Part shown: in pieces, positions 15,551-23,448 of the stretch | Position numbering within the stretch: position 1 is the first letter of the stretch | Layout of the letters: each line of letters starts with the position of its first letter | Assembly (NCBI GenBank): GCA_003247835.1 | Contig: QJYB01000128.1 | Coordinates: forward strand, 1-33,787 | Length of the DNA: 33,787 nt | Reading direction: 5' to 3' | From: Gammaproteobacteria bacterium | Lineage (GTDB): Bacteria > Pseudomonadota > Gammaproteobacteria > Pseudomonadales > Azotimanducaceae | Translations under genes and position numbers: made by a program | The notes under the pieces: model-generated | Databases searched by the model: none | What the model was told of the DNA's origin: nothing | The model's input: only the letters and a program-made list of their open reading frames with translations

Positions 15551-16645
15551 TCAATCCGCGAGCACGTCGAGCGCTTCCCGAACGCGACGGGTGATCACAG
15601 CGACGTCCTCGTCTCGAACCTCACGCAGGTCGAAGAGCACCAGACCTTCGTCGAGCTGATGGTCCCGGGTGTAGATCGCGGGGTCGCCGCCGCGCAGCTC
15701 GGCGACCAGCGACTTCAGTTTCGCCAGCGAATGCAGGCCGAGCCCCAGCCGGTGGATCTCCCGCCCGGCCAGATCCTGCTCGATCGTCAGGCGGACGCCC
15801 GGCAGCCCGGCAAGCTCACGGTGCAGGCGTTCCAGCCTGGCCGGCCAGCCCGCCCGTGCGGGGTAACGTTCCAGCGCGGCGAGCAGTCCCATGATCTGTT
15901 CCTTGCCCACCTTCATGGCCCGGGCGATGCCGCGGTTCTGCAGCTCGCAGGCGGTCACCAGGGTTTTCGAACCGGCAATGAAGCCGATGGTCGGGCCGCC
16001 GATGGCTTTGCCGCCGGAGTAAGTCACCAGGTCTGCGCCGGCTGCTATGTAAGCGGTAAGATCCTCCTCGGCTGCCGCATCCACGAGTACAGGCAGCCCG
16101 CGTTCGTGAGCAATGTCCATAAAGTCGTCGAGAGGAACCCCCTTGAGCTGACGGGTATGGTGCGAGCAGACATAGACCAGACCGGCGGTCTGCTCTCCGA
16201 GTGCGCGCGCGAGCGCTTCGGCCGTCACCGCCTCCCGGCTGCCGGCGAGCACCGGCCGACCGCCGCCGAGTCGGATCATCTGCCCTACCGTGGATCCGAA
16301 GTGCACGTCGTGGCCTGCCTGGAGAACGATCCGGTTGGCCAGCCCCTCCGCATCCGGGAGCCTGGCGATCCGCTCGCCGTCCGTTCCGGTGATCATGGCC
16401 GCCACACCGATAGCGATGCCCGCCGCGGCTCCGGTGGTGATGCTGGCCGCTTCGGCGCCCGTACGCAGAGCGATCCGCTCACCGGCGATCCGTCTCAGCT
16501 CGGCCAGGTCCACATGGTGCAATGCCGCCGTCTCCAGCGCGCGGGCAACGGGTGCGGCCTGGGCGGTCCCACCCAGCGCCGTCATCTTGCCCGCGGCATT
16601 GATCACCCGCGGCAGACCCAGCGACCGGTAAGGGTTGGTTTCCAT
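15551..16645 (-). CDS. SelA-like PLP-dependent enzyme (DgaE-type aminosugar-acid ammonia-lyase family)
   Basis: A 364-residue fold-type I PLP enzyme of the selenocysteine-synthase-related group. The N-terminal LPRVINAAGKMTALGG at 11-26 and ITTGAAAGIA at 69-78 are family signatures. Asp189 (VLVDAAAEED) should hold the pyridine nitrogen, and Lys213 in YSGGKAIGGPTIGF is the predicted Schiff-base lysine. Known relatives include the D-glucosaminate-6-phosphate ammonia-lyase of Salmonella (DgaE) and uncharacterised enzymes always found beside an amidohydrolase of the EF_0837/AHA_3915 type, which is what is seen here. Likely reaction: alpha,beta-elimination of ammonia from an amino-sugar acid or similar beta-hydroxy amino acid. 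Its ATG overlaps the amidohydrolase stop (ATGA), implying coupled translation. Confidence 0.88.
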   Translation of the reverse strand: METNPYRSLGLPRVINAAGKMTALGGTAQAAPVARALETAALHHVDLAELRRIAGERIALRTGAEAASITTGAAAGIAIGVAAMITGTDGERIARLPDAEGLANRIVLQAGHDVHFGSTVGQMIRLGGGRPVLAGSREAVTAEALARALGEQTAGLVYVCSHHTRQLKGVPLDDFMDIAHERGLPVLVDAAAEEDLTAYIAAGADLVTYSGGKAIGGPTIGFIAGSKTLVTACELQNRGIARAMKVGKEQIMGLLAALERYPARAGWPARLERLHRELAGLPGVRLTIEQDLAGREIHRLGLGLHSLAKLKSLVAELRGGDPAIYTRDHQLDEGLVLFDLREVRDEDVAVITRRVREALDVLAD

Positions 16646-17778
16646 CAGACCGGTGCCGCCAGCGGGTGGAAACGCCCGTCGAGCACCACGCCCACCGGCT
16701 CGACGATCTGCTCCGCTTTACGCACAACGCCTTCCGCGTCCTCCAGCTCCATTGCCGCCTGCCGTTCACGGAAAATCGTCAGCGCACGGCAACGGCCCGG
16801 TGTCACGGTGCCGAACCCCTGTGTATCGATGCCGATGGCCCGGGCAGGTGCCAGGGTCACCTTCTCGACGACGTCCGCCAGTGACAGGCCGAGCATGCGC
16901 AGCTTGGTCATCGTCCGGGACAGACTCACCGCATAGCGATCCACGTTGCCGCGATGCAGATCGGAGCTGATTGTGTGCAGCGGCATGCCCTGCTCGAGGG
17001 CAAGCTCGCAGACACGGAAGCTGAACGACGAACGTCCGTGCCCGAGATCCACGATCACGCCTCGCTGCACCGCCTCCACGAAGGCCGGAATGACGCGATC
17101 CCGGTAACCGAGCACGCCGCCCACCTTGCCGTGATAGGTGTGGGTGACGATGTCTCCCGCTCTCAGCAGATCGAGGACATCGTCGATGAGGGGAGGGGCG
17201 TTGCCGACGTGCAGCATCAGCGGTCGACCCACCAGCTCTGCCGCTTTCCGCGCGAGCTTCACCGCTGTGAGCCCGAAGCTGCCGGTATGGCTCTGCGAGG
17301 CCAGCACCTTTACCCCGACAAGCCAGTCCCCGTGGCGCTCGAATGCCTTTACCACGCCGTCCAGATCGCAGAGCTCCGGCCGCGACGCGTGCCCGCCGCC
17401 AAGATCCGGAAGACCCGGCGAGCCGATATTGATGAATGCGAAGACCCGGGTTTTCTGGGTGTTCAGGACCACCTCCGGAAACGCATCGATGGTTACCGCG
17501 CCCGAGGAGCCTGCATCCACGACCACGGCCACCCCCTGATCGACGCCGATGCGGTCCGCAGCTACCCGGCCGGCGCCGTACTCGGGATGGTTGAAAACGT
17601 GGGTGTGCAGATCGATGAAACCGGGACAGACATAGCAGTCCGTCGCGTCCAGGTGCTGCTCCGATCCGTCGGGACGCTCGTCGACAAGCACGCCGTCGTC
17701 GAGCACCAGGTCACTGCGATCGCTTGTGCCCGTCTCGGGATTCAGCACTATCCCGCCGACCACGGCAATGCGCCCCAT
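16645..17778 (-). CDS. Amidohydrolase/deacetylase-family metalloenzyme (EF_0837/AHA_3915 type)
   Basis: A 377-residue TIM-barrel amidohydrolase with a small beta cap formed by residues 1-50 and the C-terminus. Metal ligands are visible: His58 and His60 (GFIDLHTHVF), Lys157 as the likely carboxylated bridging lysine (VGVKVLAS), His190 (LMLHVG), His213 (VTHTYHG) and Asp273 (TISSDLH). Members of this group are paired with a SelA-like PLP enzyme and are thought to hydrolyse an amide or cyclic amide of the amino compound used next. The ATG at 17778 has GGGGAG about 9 bases upstream; frames to 17814 and 17880 lack this. It heads a three-gene operon and is divergent from the lactonase, with 62 bases between them. 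Confidence 0.9.
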   Translation of the reverse strand: MGRIAVVGGIVLNPETGTSDRSDLVLDDGVLVDERPDGSEQHLDATDCYVCPGFIDLHTHVFNHPEYGAGRVAADRIGVDQGVAVVVDAGSSGAVTIDAFPEVVLNTQKTRVFAFINIGSPGLPDLGGGHASRPELCDLDGVVKAFERHGDWLVGVKVLASQSHTGSFGLTAVKLARKAAELVGRPLMLHVGNAPPLIDDVLDLLRAGDIVTHTYHGKVGGVLGYRDRVIPAFVEAVQRGVIVDLGHGRSSFSFRVCELALEQGMPLHTISSDLHRGNVDRYAVSLSRTMTKLRMLGLSLADVVEKVTLAPARAIGIDTQGFGTVTPGRCRALTIFRERQAAMELEDAEGVVRKAEQIVEPVGVVLDGRFHPLAAPV

Positions 17779-17840
17779 GTCTTGTGGCTCCCCGGCTCCC
17801 GTTGGTGCGATCATGGCAGAACCGCCACGACGGTCAAACC

Positions 17841-18806
17841 ATGCGGCTGCTGATAGGCACCTACACCCGCGGAACGCCATCGGGAGGCATCTACAGCGTG
17901 ATGTTCGATCCCGCGAAAGGCAATCTTTCCACGCCCGAGCTCACCCTGCGCACCGACAATCCCTCCTGGCTGCTGATCGACGGTGACTTTCTCCTGGTAG
18001 CGAACGAGCACGGCCATGCAGACGGCGCCGGCGAGATCAGCGTATTCAAAGGTACAGCCGGTCACTTCGGTGAGACGCAGAGACTGTCGAGCCAGGGCGC
18101 GGATCCGTGCCATCTGGCATTGTCATCGAGCCGCCTGGCCGTCACCAACTACACCGGCGGCAACGTGGCGCTTTTCGAGTGGTCCGCCGAAGGGGTCGGC
18201 GGGCTGATCTCCGTCTTTCGGCCCGAGCGAAGCGGATCGCACCCGAGACAGGCATCGCCACATCCTCACGGCGCCTGCTTCGTATCGGACGAGCTCTGGA
18301 TCGCCGACCTCGGCGGCGACTGCGTCTACCGGCTGGACGCCACCAGCGGTGATCTGCGTGGCCGCATCGACGTCCCGGCAGGCACCGGGCCTCGACATCT
18401 GACTGCTGACGGTCACTATCTGGTGGGCGAGCTGTCGAACACCGTGGTGCCGCTGGTCGGGCACGCACCCTCGCCGGCGTTGCCCATCCTGCCTGCAAGC
18501 TTCGCGGGAAACAGCATCGCGGCGGAAATTCAGCACCACGACGGCAGGCTCTACGTGAGCAACCGCGGCCACGATTCCATCACCGTCATCCAGACGACGC
18601 CGGTGCTGCGCACGCTGCAGCACCGGACCAGCGGCGGCAGGCACCCGCGCCACTTTCTGGTCACCCCCGATGGTCGCCACCTGCTCGTCGCCAACAAGGA
18701 TTCCAACACAATACTGGCGATGGCCCTGGCGGCGGACGGACGGATCGGCGAAACCACTGACACGGTCACCTGCCCGAGCCCGGTTCAGCTCGCCGTCGCG
18801 GTCTGA
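17841..18806 (+). CDS. Lactonase of the 6-phosphogluconolactonase (YbhE) beta-propeller family
   Basis: A 321-residue cytosolic protein of the seven-bladed propeller lactonase family. The start (MRLLIGTYTRGTPSGGIY) carries the family's GTYT motif. HPHGACF, the ADLGGDCVYRLD blade and the ISNRGHDSI-like YVSNRGHDSITVI and GRHPRHFLVTPDGRHLLVANKDSNTI segments are the conserved blade motifs. It should open a sugar or sugar-acid lactone, but 6-phosphogluconolactone is not certain. The ATG at 17841 starts directly with the conserved sequence; the frame upstream to 17724 overlaps the divergent amidohydrolase. It converges on the FGGY kinase, with 3 bases between stops, and it probably shares a short divergent promoter region with the amidohydrolase operon. 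Confidence 0.88.
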   Translation: MRLLIGTYTRGTPSGGIYSVMFDPAKGNLSTPELTLRTDNPSWLLIDGDFLLVANEHGHADGAGEISVFKGTAGHFGETQRLSSQGADPCHLALSSSRLAVTNYTGGNVALFEWSAEGVGGLISVFRPERSGSHPRQASPHPHGACFVSDELWIADLGGDCVYRLDATSGDLRGRIDVPAGTGPRHLTADGHYLVGELSNTVVPLVGHAPSPALPILPASFAGNSIAAEIQHHDGRLYVSNRGHDSITVIQTTPVLRTLQHRTSGGRHPRHFLVTPDGRHLLVANKDSNTILAMALAADGRIGETTDTVTCPSPVQLAVAV

Positions 18807-18809
18807 CGG

Positions 18810-20255
18810 CTAGCGGGGGCGGTCGAACTGCCGACTCAAGCGGTTGAGGGCCTGCCAGTCCTCCCGGATTACCCGGTAGTGGGCGACGAGCCCGGGTTCG
18901 GGATCCACCGTCTGCACCACACGCACCATGGCGTCGGCGGCGCTGGCGAGATCGGGATGCCAGCCGAGCGCCACCGCCAGGCACATCACCGCGCCCCGGC
19001 CTTCCACCCCCGCCCCGCCAAGGCCGACCGGCCGATCGAGCATGGCAGCGAGGAGTTCCATCCACAGCGGACTCTCGGAGCCGCCACCGGTGGCACGGAC
19101 ACGCGCCGGCTCACCACACCAGCCGCGCACCTGATCGAATATGTCCGTCATGGCAAAGGCGGTACCTTCCAGCACCGCCCGGTAGAGCTCGCCACGGCCA
19201 TGGGAAAGCTCGAGTCCGGCAAACAGGGCCCGGGCGCCAGGTCTGATTTCGGGTGACACCCGGCCTGCCAGAAAGGGCAGGAACCGCACTCCGCCCGCGC
19301 CGGCAGGTACCGCGGCTGCGGCCTGTTCCAGCGCCGCGTAGTCAGCCGCAGGCTCGGCCGGTGCCCCCAGGAGCTCCAGCACCCAGTCGGCACAGCGGCC
19401 GGCAAGCACCGCATTGCCGCCGATGATGTGACGATCCGGCGGGAAGCCGTAAAAACGGTACGCGCCTTCGGGCTGCGACGCGGTCACCATCCGCACCACC
19501 CCGTGCGTACCCAGGGTCAGAGCGCAGTCTCCGGGCTGGATGGCACCTGCACCGATGTTGGCCGCAAGCCCGTCGTGGGCGCCGACCGCCACCGGTACCG
19601 ATTCGTCGAGACCCAGTCGCGCCGTCGCATCGGCGCACATCGATCCTGCCAGCGTCCACGGCAGCGCCGGTCGGGGCAGCAGATCTCCCGGGAGCTGCCA
19701 GTGGTCTAGCGCAGGATCCCAGCCGGGTGCGTCGGGACCGGAGGTCCAGTCGGTGACGTGGACACCGGTCAGCCGGTACAGCAGCCAGTCCTTGGCGTAG
19801 AAAGCCCGGCTGATCCGACGCGCCTGTTCCGGTCGCCGCTCCCGCAGCCACAGATACTTGGCGATCAGCTGCAGACCGTAGTTGGACAGCCACACGCCGT
19901 CCTTCCGCCAGCTGGCGAGCGAGCGCGCCTGATCCCGATGCCGGCCGTCCGACCAGGGATCCGCGATCACCTCGCCGGTCTCGTCAGCAAACACCGCGGC
20001 ACCTCCGCGACCGGACAGCCCGATGCCCCGCACGACATCGTCCGGCAGTGCGGCCAGCAGCTCCGCGGTTGCCTGCACCGTGTCTTCCCACCAGGCAACT
20101 GCGCTCTGCCAGCGATGAATCTCACCGCCATCACCGGTGCCGGCCATTTCTCTGTGACGCCTGACGACCTGATGCGCTAGAGTCCCGTCGGGACGATAAG
20201 CGGCCACCTTGAGCCGGGTGGTGCCGAGGTCGATGCTGACAAGCAGGTCGGACAT
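18810..20255 (-). CDS. FGGY-family carbohydrate kinase
   Basis: A 481-residue two-domain ASKHA sugar kinase. The N-terminal phosphate-binding strand is LLVSIDLGTTRLKVAAY at 4-20. SGRGGAAVFAD at 81-91 and WSDGRHRD at 101-108 form the sugar side. The catalytic Asp228 is in GAHDGLAANIG, and adenine/phosphate motifs are ALTLGTHG at 245-252 and ATGGGSESPLWMELLAAML. It resembles xylulose/gluconate kinases but the sugar cannot be named from sequence. The start (ATG 20255) gives the canonical N-terminus, but no Shine-Dalgarno is visible and the PhyH-like gene starts only 15 bases away on the other strand. It may be leaderless or weakly translated. Position suggests it phosphorylates an intermediate made by the amidohydrolase/PLP/lactonase group. 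Confidence 0.9.
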   Translation of the reverse strand: MSDLLVSIDLGTTRLKVAAYRPDGTLAHQVVRRHREMAGTGDGGEIHRWQSAVAWWEDTVQATAELLAALPDDVVRGIGLSGRGGAAVFADETGEVIADPWSDGRHRDQARSLASWRKDGVWLSNYGLQLIAKYLWLRERRPEQARRISRAFYAKDWLLYRLTGVHVTDWTSGPDAPGWDPALDHWQLPGDLLPRPALPWTLAGSMCADATARLGLDESVPVAVGAHDGLAANIGAGAIQPGDCALTLGTHGVVRMVTASQPEGAYRFYGFPPDRHIIGGNAVLAGRCADWVLELLGAPAEPAADYAALEQAAAAVPAGAGGVRFLPFLAGRVSPEIRPGARALFAGLELSHGRGELYRAVLEGTAFAMTDIFDQVRGWCGEPARVRATGGGSESPLWMELLAAMLDRPVGLGGAGVEGRGAVMCLAVALGWHPDLASAADAMVRVVQTVDPEPGLVAHYRVIREDWQALNRLSRQFDRPR

Positions 20256-20270
20256 GGCAGGATTAAAGCG

Positions 20271-21086
20271 ATGATCACCGATGCTGACAAACGGCGTTTC
20301 GAGAACGATGGCTTTCTGCTCATCGAGAACGTCGTTCCCGCGGCGCTGTGCGCTGCCGTTCGGCAGACCATCTGTGAATTCCTCTGCATGTCGGAGTCGG
20401 ACCCGGAAACCTGGCCGGACGCGCAGTCCAGGGGTCACGGCATCGTGCCGATTCATCATCCGCAGTCGCTGTGGGACGTGCGCCAGCATCCGGACGTGCA
20501 CCGGATCTTCGCGGCGCTGCACGACTCCCCGGCTCTGTGGGTGACCTACGACCGCGTTTCGTTCAAAACGCGGCAACCCGGCGCCACCATGCCTGGCCCT
20601 GCAGAGGCCGTGCACTGGGACGGTCATCCGGCGAGACCCGGACCCCGCTCCCTGCAGGGTCTCGTCTACCTGACGGACACGGATGCTGACCAGGGAGCGT
20701 TCTGCTGCGTCCCCGAGCTGTACCGCACCGTGGATGCCTATCTTGCCGCACACCCGGAGCATGGCGAGACCCGGCGGCCCGAGATACCGGCGGGCGGGCT
20801 GGTCACGGTACCGGGGCCCATTGGCAGCCTGCTGATCTGGGATCGGCGGCTGCCGCACTCGAGCACCCTGAACCTGACCCCGCGACCGCGCTGGGTGCAG
20901 TACGTAGCCATGGACCCGGTAGGAGGCGACACCGCACGTCAGTCGCGCATCCGTGAGTTCGAGGAGAAGCGGCCACCCCAATGGGCCGTGGTGCAGAACG
21001 TCGCCGGTCAGCAGATTCCCGAGCCGGGACCTCTGCCACACCTGACCGGTCTCGGCCGGCGGCTGGTCGGCCTGGATCCCTGGTGA
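20271..21086 (+). CDS. Phytanoyl-CoA dioxygenase (PhyH)-family Fe(II)/2-oxoglutarate oxygenase
   Basis: A 271-residue cytosolic protein with the jelly-roll of PhyH-type oxygenases. The iron triad is His115 and Asp117 (VHWDGHP) plus His196 (RLPHSSTLN), with Arg205 or Arg207 in TPRPRWVQY as the 2-oxoglutarate anchor. YLTDTDADQGAFCCVPELY is the typical segment between the metal ligands. The family oxidises diverse small molecules, including methyl-branched acyl chains, phosphonates and ectoine; the substrate here is unknown. AGGA 8 bases before the ATG supports the start. It is divergent from the FGGY kinase with a 15-base gap, so the two are probably regulated together, and it converges on the methyltransferase gene. 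Confidence 0.88.
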   Translation: MITDADKRRFENDGFLLIENVVPAALCAAVRQTICEFLCMSESDPETWPDAQSRGHGIVPIHHPQSLWDVRQHPDVHRIFAALHDSPALWVTYDRVSFKTRQPGATMPGPAEAVHWDGHPARPGPRSLQGLVYLTDTDADQGAFCCVPELYRTVDAYLAAHPEHGETRRPEIPAGGLVTVPGPIGSLLIWDRRLPHSSTLNLTPRPRWVQYVAMDPVGGDTARQSRIREFEEKRPPQWAVVQNVAGQQIPEPGPLPHLTGLGRRLVGLDPW

Positions 21087-21099
21087 GCGGCGTCCGGGC

Positions 21100-22179
21100 T
21101 CAGGGGCGCACCTCGTAATAAAGGTTGCTCGGGTCGTCGAAGTCGTGCATCCGGAACCGTTCGAAGCCCGCTTCCCGCGTCATGCGCTCGGCAACCGCCG
21201 GATTGAAACCGAGCGTACCGAGCCCGGCACCGTCCGGCTCCGAGAGCGCCGATGACATGCAGGCGGAAACGGAAAAACCGTAGAACATGGCGAGCAGCGG
21301 ATTGCGCAGGTTGTCCCTGAACTCGGGCTGACTGCGGATGTCCTTGATCAACCAGGTGGCGTCCGGCTTCAGAGAGCGTCTGATCGAAGCAATCACTTCC
21401 GCAGGCTGGGTCATGTCGTGGATGCAGTCGAAGGTGATGAGGAAATCGTAGGTCGGCGCCCTGGGCAGACTCTCGCCACCGGACACGAACAGATGCACGT
21501 TGTCGAGACCGAGCTCCGTCACCTTGGCATGGCAGCGATCGATGGCGTGCTGGCTCGGATCGTAGCCGTGGAACTCGGACGCCGGAAATGCCTGCGCCAT
21601 GGCGATCAGCGCCACGCCACCCCCGCATCCGACATCGGCAGCAACCGCGCCGCGCTCGAGCTTGTCGGTCACGCCATCGAGCGCCGGGAGAATGTTCGGC
21701 ACCAGCTCCTGACGGGTCCAGGGACCGAGCATGCGCTCGGTGCGATGCGCAGCGTTGGGTCCGAGGTCCTGATAGGACAGGCCGATACCGGTCCGGAATG
21801 CGTCGACGAGCTTGTCGACCGTCTCCGGCGGGGTCTGTCCGGAGAAAGCACCCGCTGCAAAGGCCAGGCTGCCGATCTCGTCGGCGAGCACCTTCGAACC
21901 CACGGCGGTCAACTCGAAGGTGTCCTCCTCGCCGTGGTGGTAGTCGATCAGCCTGGCAGCCGCCTGACCGCGCAGCCACTCGAGCAACCAGCGCTCCTTG
22001 AGCCCGGTCTTCTCCGCCAGCTGCTCTGCCGTGAGCGGTCCCGCGCCATCCAGGGCCTTGTAGAGACCGAGCCGGTCGCCGATGTGGATCATCAGCGAAA
22101 CCATCTCTCCCATCTTGTAGTTCCAGACCGTGAACGAGTACCGCTTGAGCTCGTCCGGGTCGACGACGACCGCGCTCAT
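21100..22179 (-). CDS. Class I SAM-dependent methyltransferase with winged-helix N-terminus
   Basis: A 359-residue protein. Residues about 10-105 resemble a helix-rich winged domain (IGDRLGLYKALDGAGPLTAEQLAEKTGL) like that in O-methyltransferase-type enzymes. The SAM-binding Rossmann domain starts at about 175 with ADVGCGGGVALIAMAQ (181-196), followed by FHGYDPSQHAID and FDCIHDMTQPAEVI. It ends in a short barrel strand FRMHDFDDPSNLYYEV. Similar proteins are annotated only as class I methyltransferases with unknown small-molecule substrates. GGGGGA lies about 6 bases before the ATG; the frame to 22215 is less supported. It is alone on its strand and converges on the PhyH gene. Confidence 0.88.
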   Translation of the reverse strand: MSAVVVDPDELKRYSFTVWNYKMGEMVSLMIHIGDRLGLYKALDGAGPLTAEQLAEKTGLKERWLLEWLRGQAAARLIDYHHGEEDTFELTAVGSKVLADEIGSLAFAAGAFSGQTPPETVDKLVDAFRTGIGLSYQDLGPNAAHRTERMLGPWTRQELVPNILPALDGVTDKLERGAVAADVGCGGGVALIAMAQAFPASEFHGYDPSQHAIDRCHAKVTELGLDNVHLFVSGGESLPRAPTYDFLITFDCIHDMTQPAEVIASIRRSLKPDATWLIKDIRSQPEFRDNLRNPLLAMFYGFSVSACMSSALSEPDGAGLGTLGFNPAVAERMTREAGFERFRMHDFDDPSNLYYEVRP

Positions 22180-22311
22180 GATTTCCCCCTGACTTCTGGC
22201 CAACAACCCGATCACTGAACATAGCCGCGATCCCCGCGCCGTTCAACGAGCGGCCCGCCTGAGCACAAACATCCGTTAGAATCCGGGGTCAGCATCCCGC
22301 GGGAGACGCAC

Positions 22312-22881
22312 ATGCGACGCACCTCCGTTAGCAGCAGCCTCGCAGCGTCGGTTCTGGCCCTCTGCCTGTCACTGCTCCCGGGTTGTGGTGAAGGCGGGCC
22401 GCGCAGCGAACGCGACCCGGCGGTTCCGCCCGCACCCACACCGGTGCCAGGGAACGGCCTGCATCTGCCGGTGAGTCTCAACGAGGTCATGGTCGCGCTG
22501 GTCAACAGCGCCGCCGATCCCATCTGGCTGGCCGCCTGGCGGAACCCCAGCACGGACGCCGACTGGCGCAACCTGGAGTACCGCGCCTATCAGCTGCAGC
22601 TCGCGGGCGCACTGCTGGTCATACCCGGTAACGGCCCCATGGACGAGGAGTGGACCTCCAATCCCCAGTGGACGGCCTGGGCCAACCGGCTGGAAGCGGC
22701 GGGCGACCACGCCGTGAAGGCGGTTGCCGCCCGGGACCTCCCGCGCATATCCCGGGCAGGCGATGAGATCGTCGATGTCTGCGAAGGCTGTCACTTCGCC
22801 TTCAAGCCGGACCTGCCAACCAGTGGCATGTTCGGCGAGCTGTCACCCACGGCGTCGGACTTCGAAGAAACACCGCCGTAG
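22312..22881 (+). CDS. Haem-binding lipoprotein, class II cytochrome c-like
   Basis: A 189-residue lipoprotein: signal peptide with lipobox LLPGC (lipidated Cys25), then a Pro-rich spacer to about residue 50. The mature domain is helical, with a C-terminal haem motif CEGCH at 157-161 close to the C-terminus, the class II (cytochrome c-prime) arrangement. Segments such as LNEVMVALVNSAADPIW and RLEAAGDHAVKAV would be the bundle helices. It probably transfers electrons or binds small ligands at the periplasmic membrane. GGGAG upstream of the ATG supports the start. The next gene begins 8 bases after the stop, suggesting co-transcription with the phosphatase-like gene. Confidence 0.8.
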   Translation: MRRTSVSSSLAASVLALCLSLLPGCGEGGPRSERDPAVPPAPTPVPGNGLHLPVSLNEVMVALVNSAADPIWLAAWRNPSTDADWRNLEYRAYQLQLAGALLVIPGNGPMDEEWTSNPQWTAWANRLEAAGDHAVKAVAARDLPRISRAGDEIVDVCEGCHFAFKPDLPTSGMFGELSPTASDFEETPP

Positions 22882-22889
22882 GAGGGCCA

Positions 22890-23429
22890 GTGCCTCGAGC
22901 CACGGTGTCGGCGTATTCACACACGATCTTCGTCACCAGTCTCTTCGAGATGCCGTACTTCGTGCGCGAGCTGTCTCCCGTGCGGGTGCTGTCCATCATT
23001 CAACCGGAGTTCCAGCCCGATCGACCACAAGGGCTCGATGCGGCAAAGCATCTGCGTGTGGCCGTGCACGACATCAGTGAGCAGCGTCCCGACCAGATAC
23101 TCGTTGCCCACCGCGATGTGGAAGCGCTGGTCGGCTTCGTCGAGGGATGGAATCCGTCGGAAGGCGCGTTCCTCGCGCACTGTTACGCGGGCGTATCGCG
23201 CTCGACTGCAGCGGCCCTCATCGCCGCGACCATGAAGACCGGTGATCCCCACCGGTCCGCCCTGCACCTCCGCGCTGCCGCGCCACACGCCCAGCCCAAT
23301 CGACGTATCATTGCGCTCGCCGACGAGGTCCTGGATCTGGGTGGCGCGCTCATCTCGGCCCGGGAATCCATGGGTGAGGCAACGAGCGTTCCGGAAGGTC
23401 CGCTGACCGTGCTCCGGATCGGCAGCTGA
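22890..23429 (+). CDS. Protein tyrosine/dual-specificity phosphatase-like protein
   Basis: A 179-residue cytosolic protein with the cysteine-phosphatase signature HCYAGVSRS at 97-105 (Cys98, Arg104; C-X5-R). The N-terminal half carries the small mixed fold (VRVLSIIQPEFQPD, LRVAVHDISEQRP) that precedes the P-loop in bacterial tyrosine phosphatases. The general acid is probably the Asp in VHDISEQ. A similar group of small exported-free phosphatases is common in alphaproteobacteria; here it follows the haem lipoprotein with 8 bases between them. It starts at GTG with GGAGG 4 bases upstream. Substrate unknown; it may act on phosphotyrosine, phosphoinositide-like or nucleotide substrates. Confidence 0.8.
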   Translation: MPRATVSAYSHTIFVTSLFEMPYFVRELSPVRVLSIIQPEFQPDRPQGLDAAKHLRVAVHDISEQRPDQILVAHRDVEALVGFVEGWNPSEGAFLAHCYAGVSRSTAAALIAATMKTGDPHRSALHLRAAAPHAQPNRRIIALADEVLDLGGALISARESMGEATSVPEGPLTVLRIGS

Positions 23430-23448
23430 CGAAACCGGCGGAAACGGA

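Noticed and set aside
18810..21041. Reading the FGGY kinase as a 743-residue fusion
   Set aside because: The N-terminal 260 residues of the open frame are antisense to the PhyH gene. The kinase starts naturally at the ATG at 20255 with the phosphate-binding motif.
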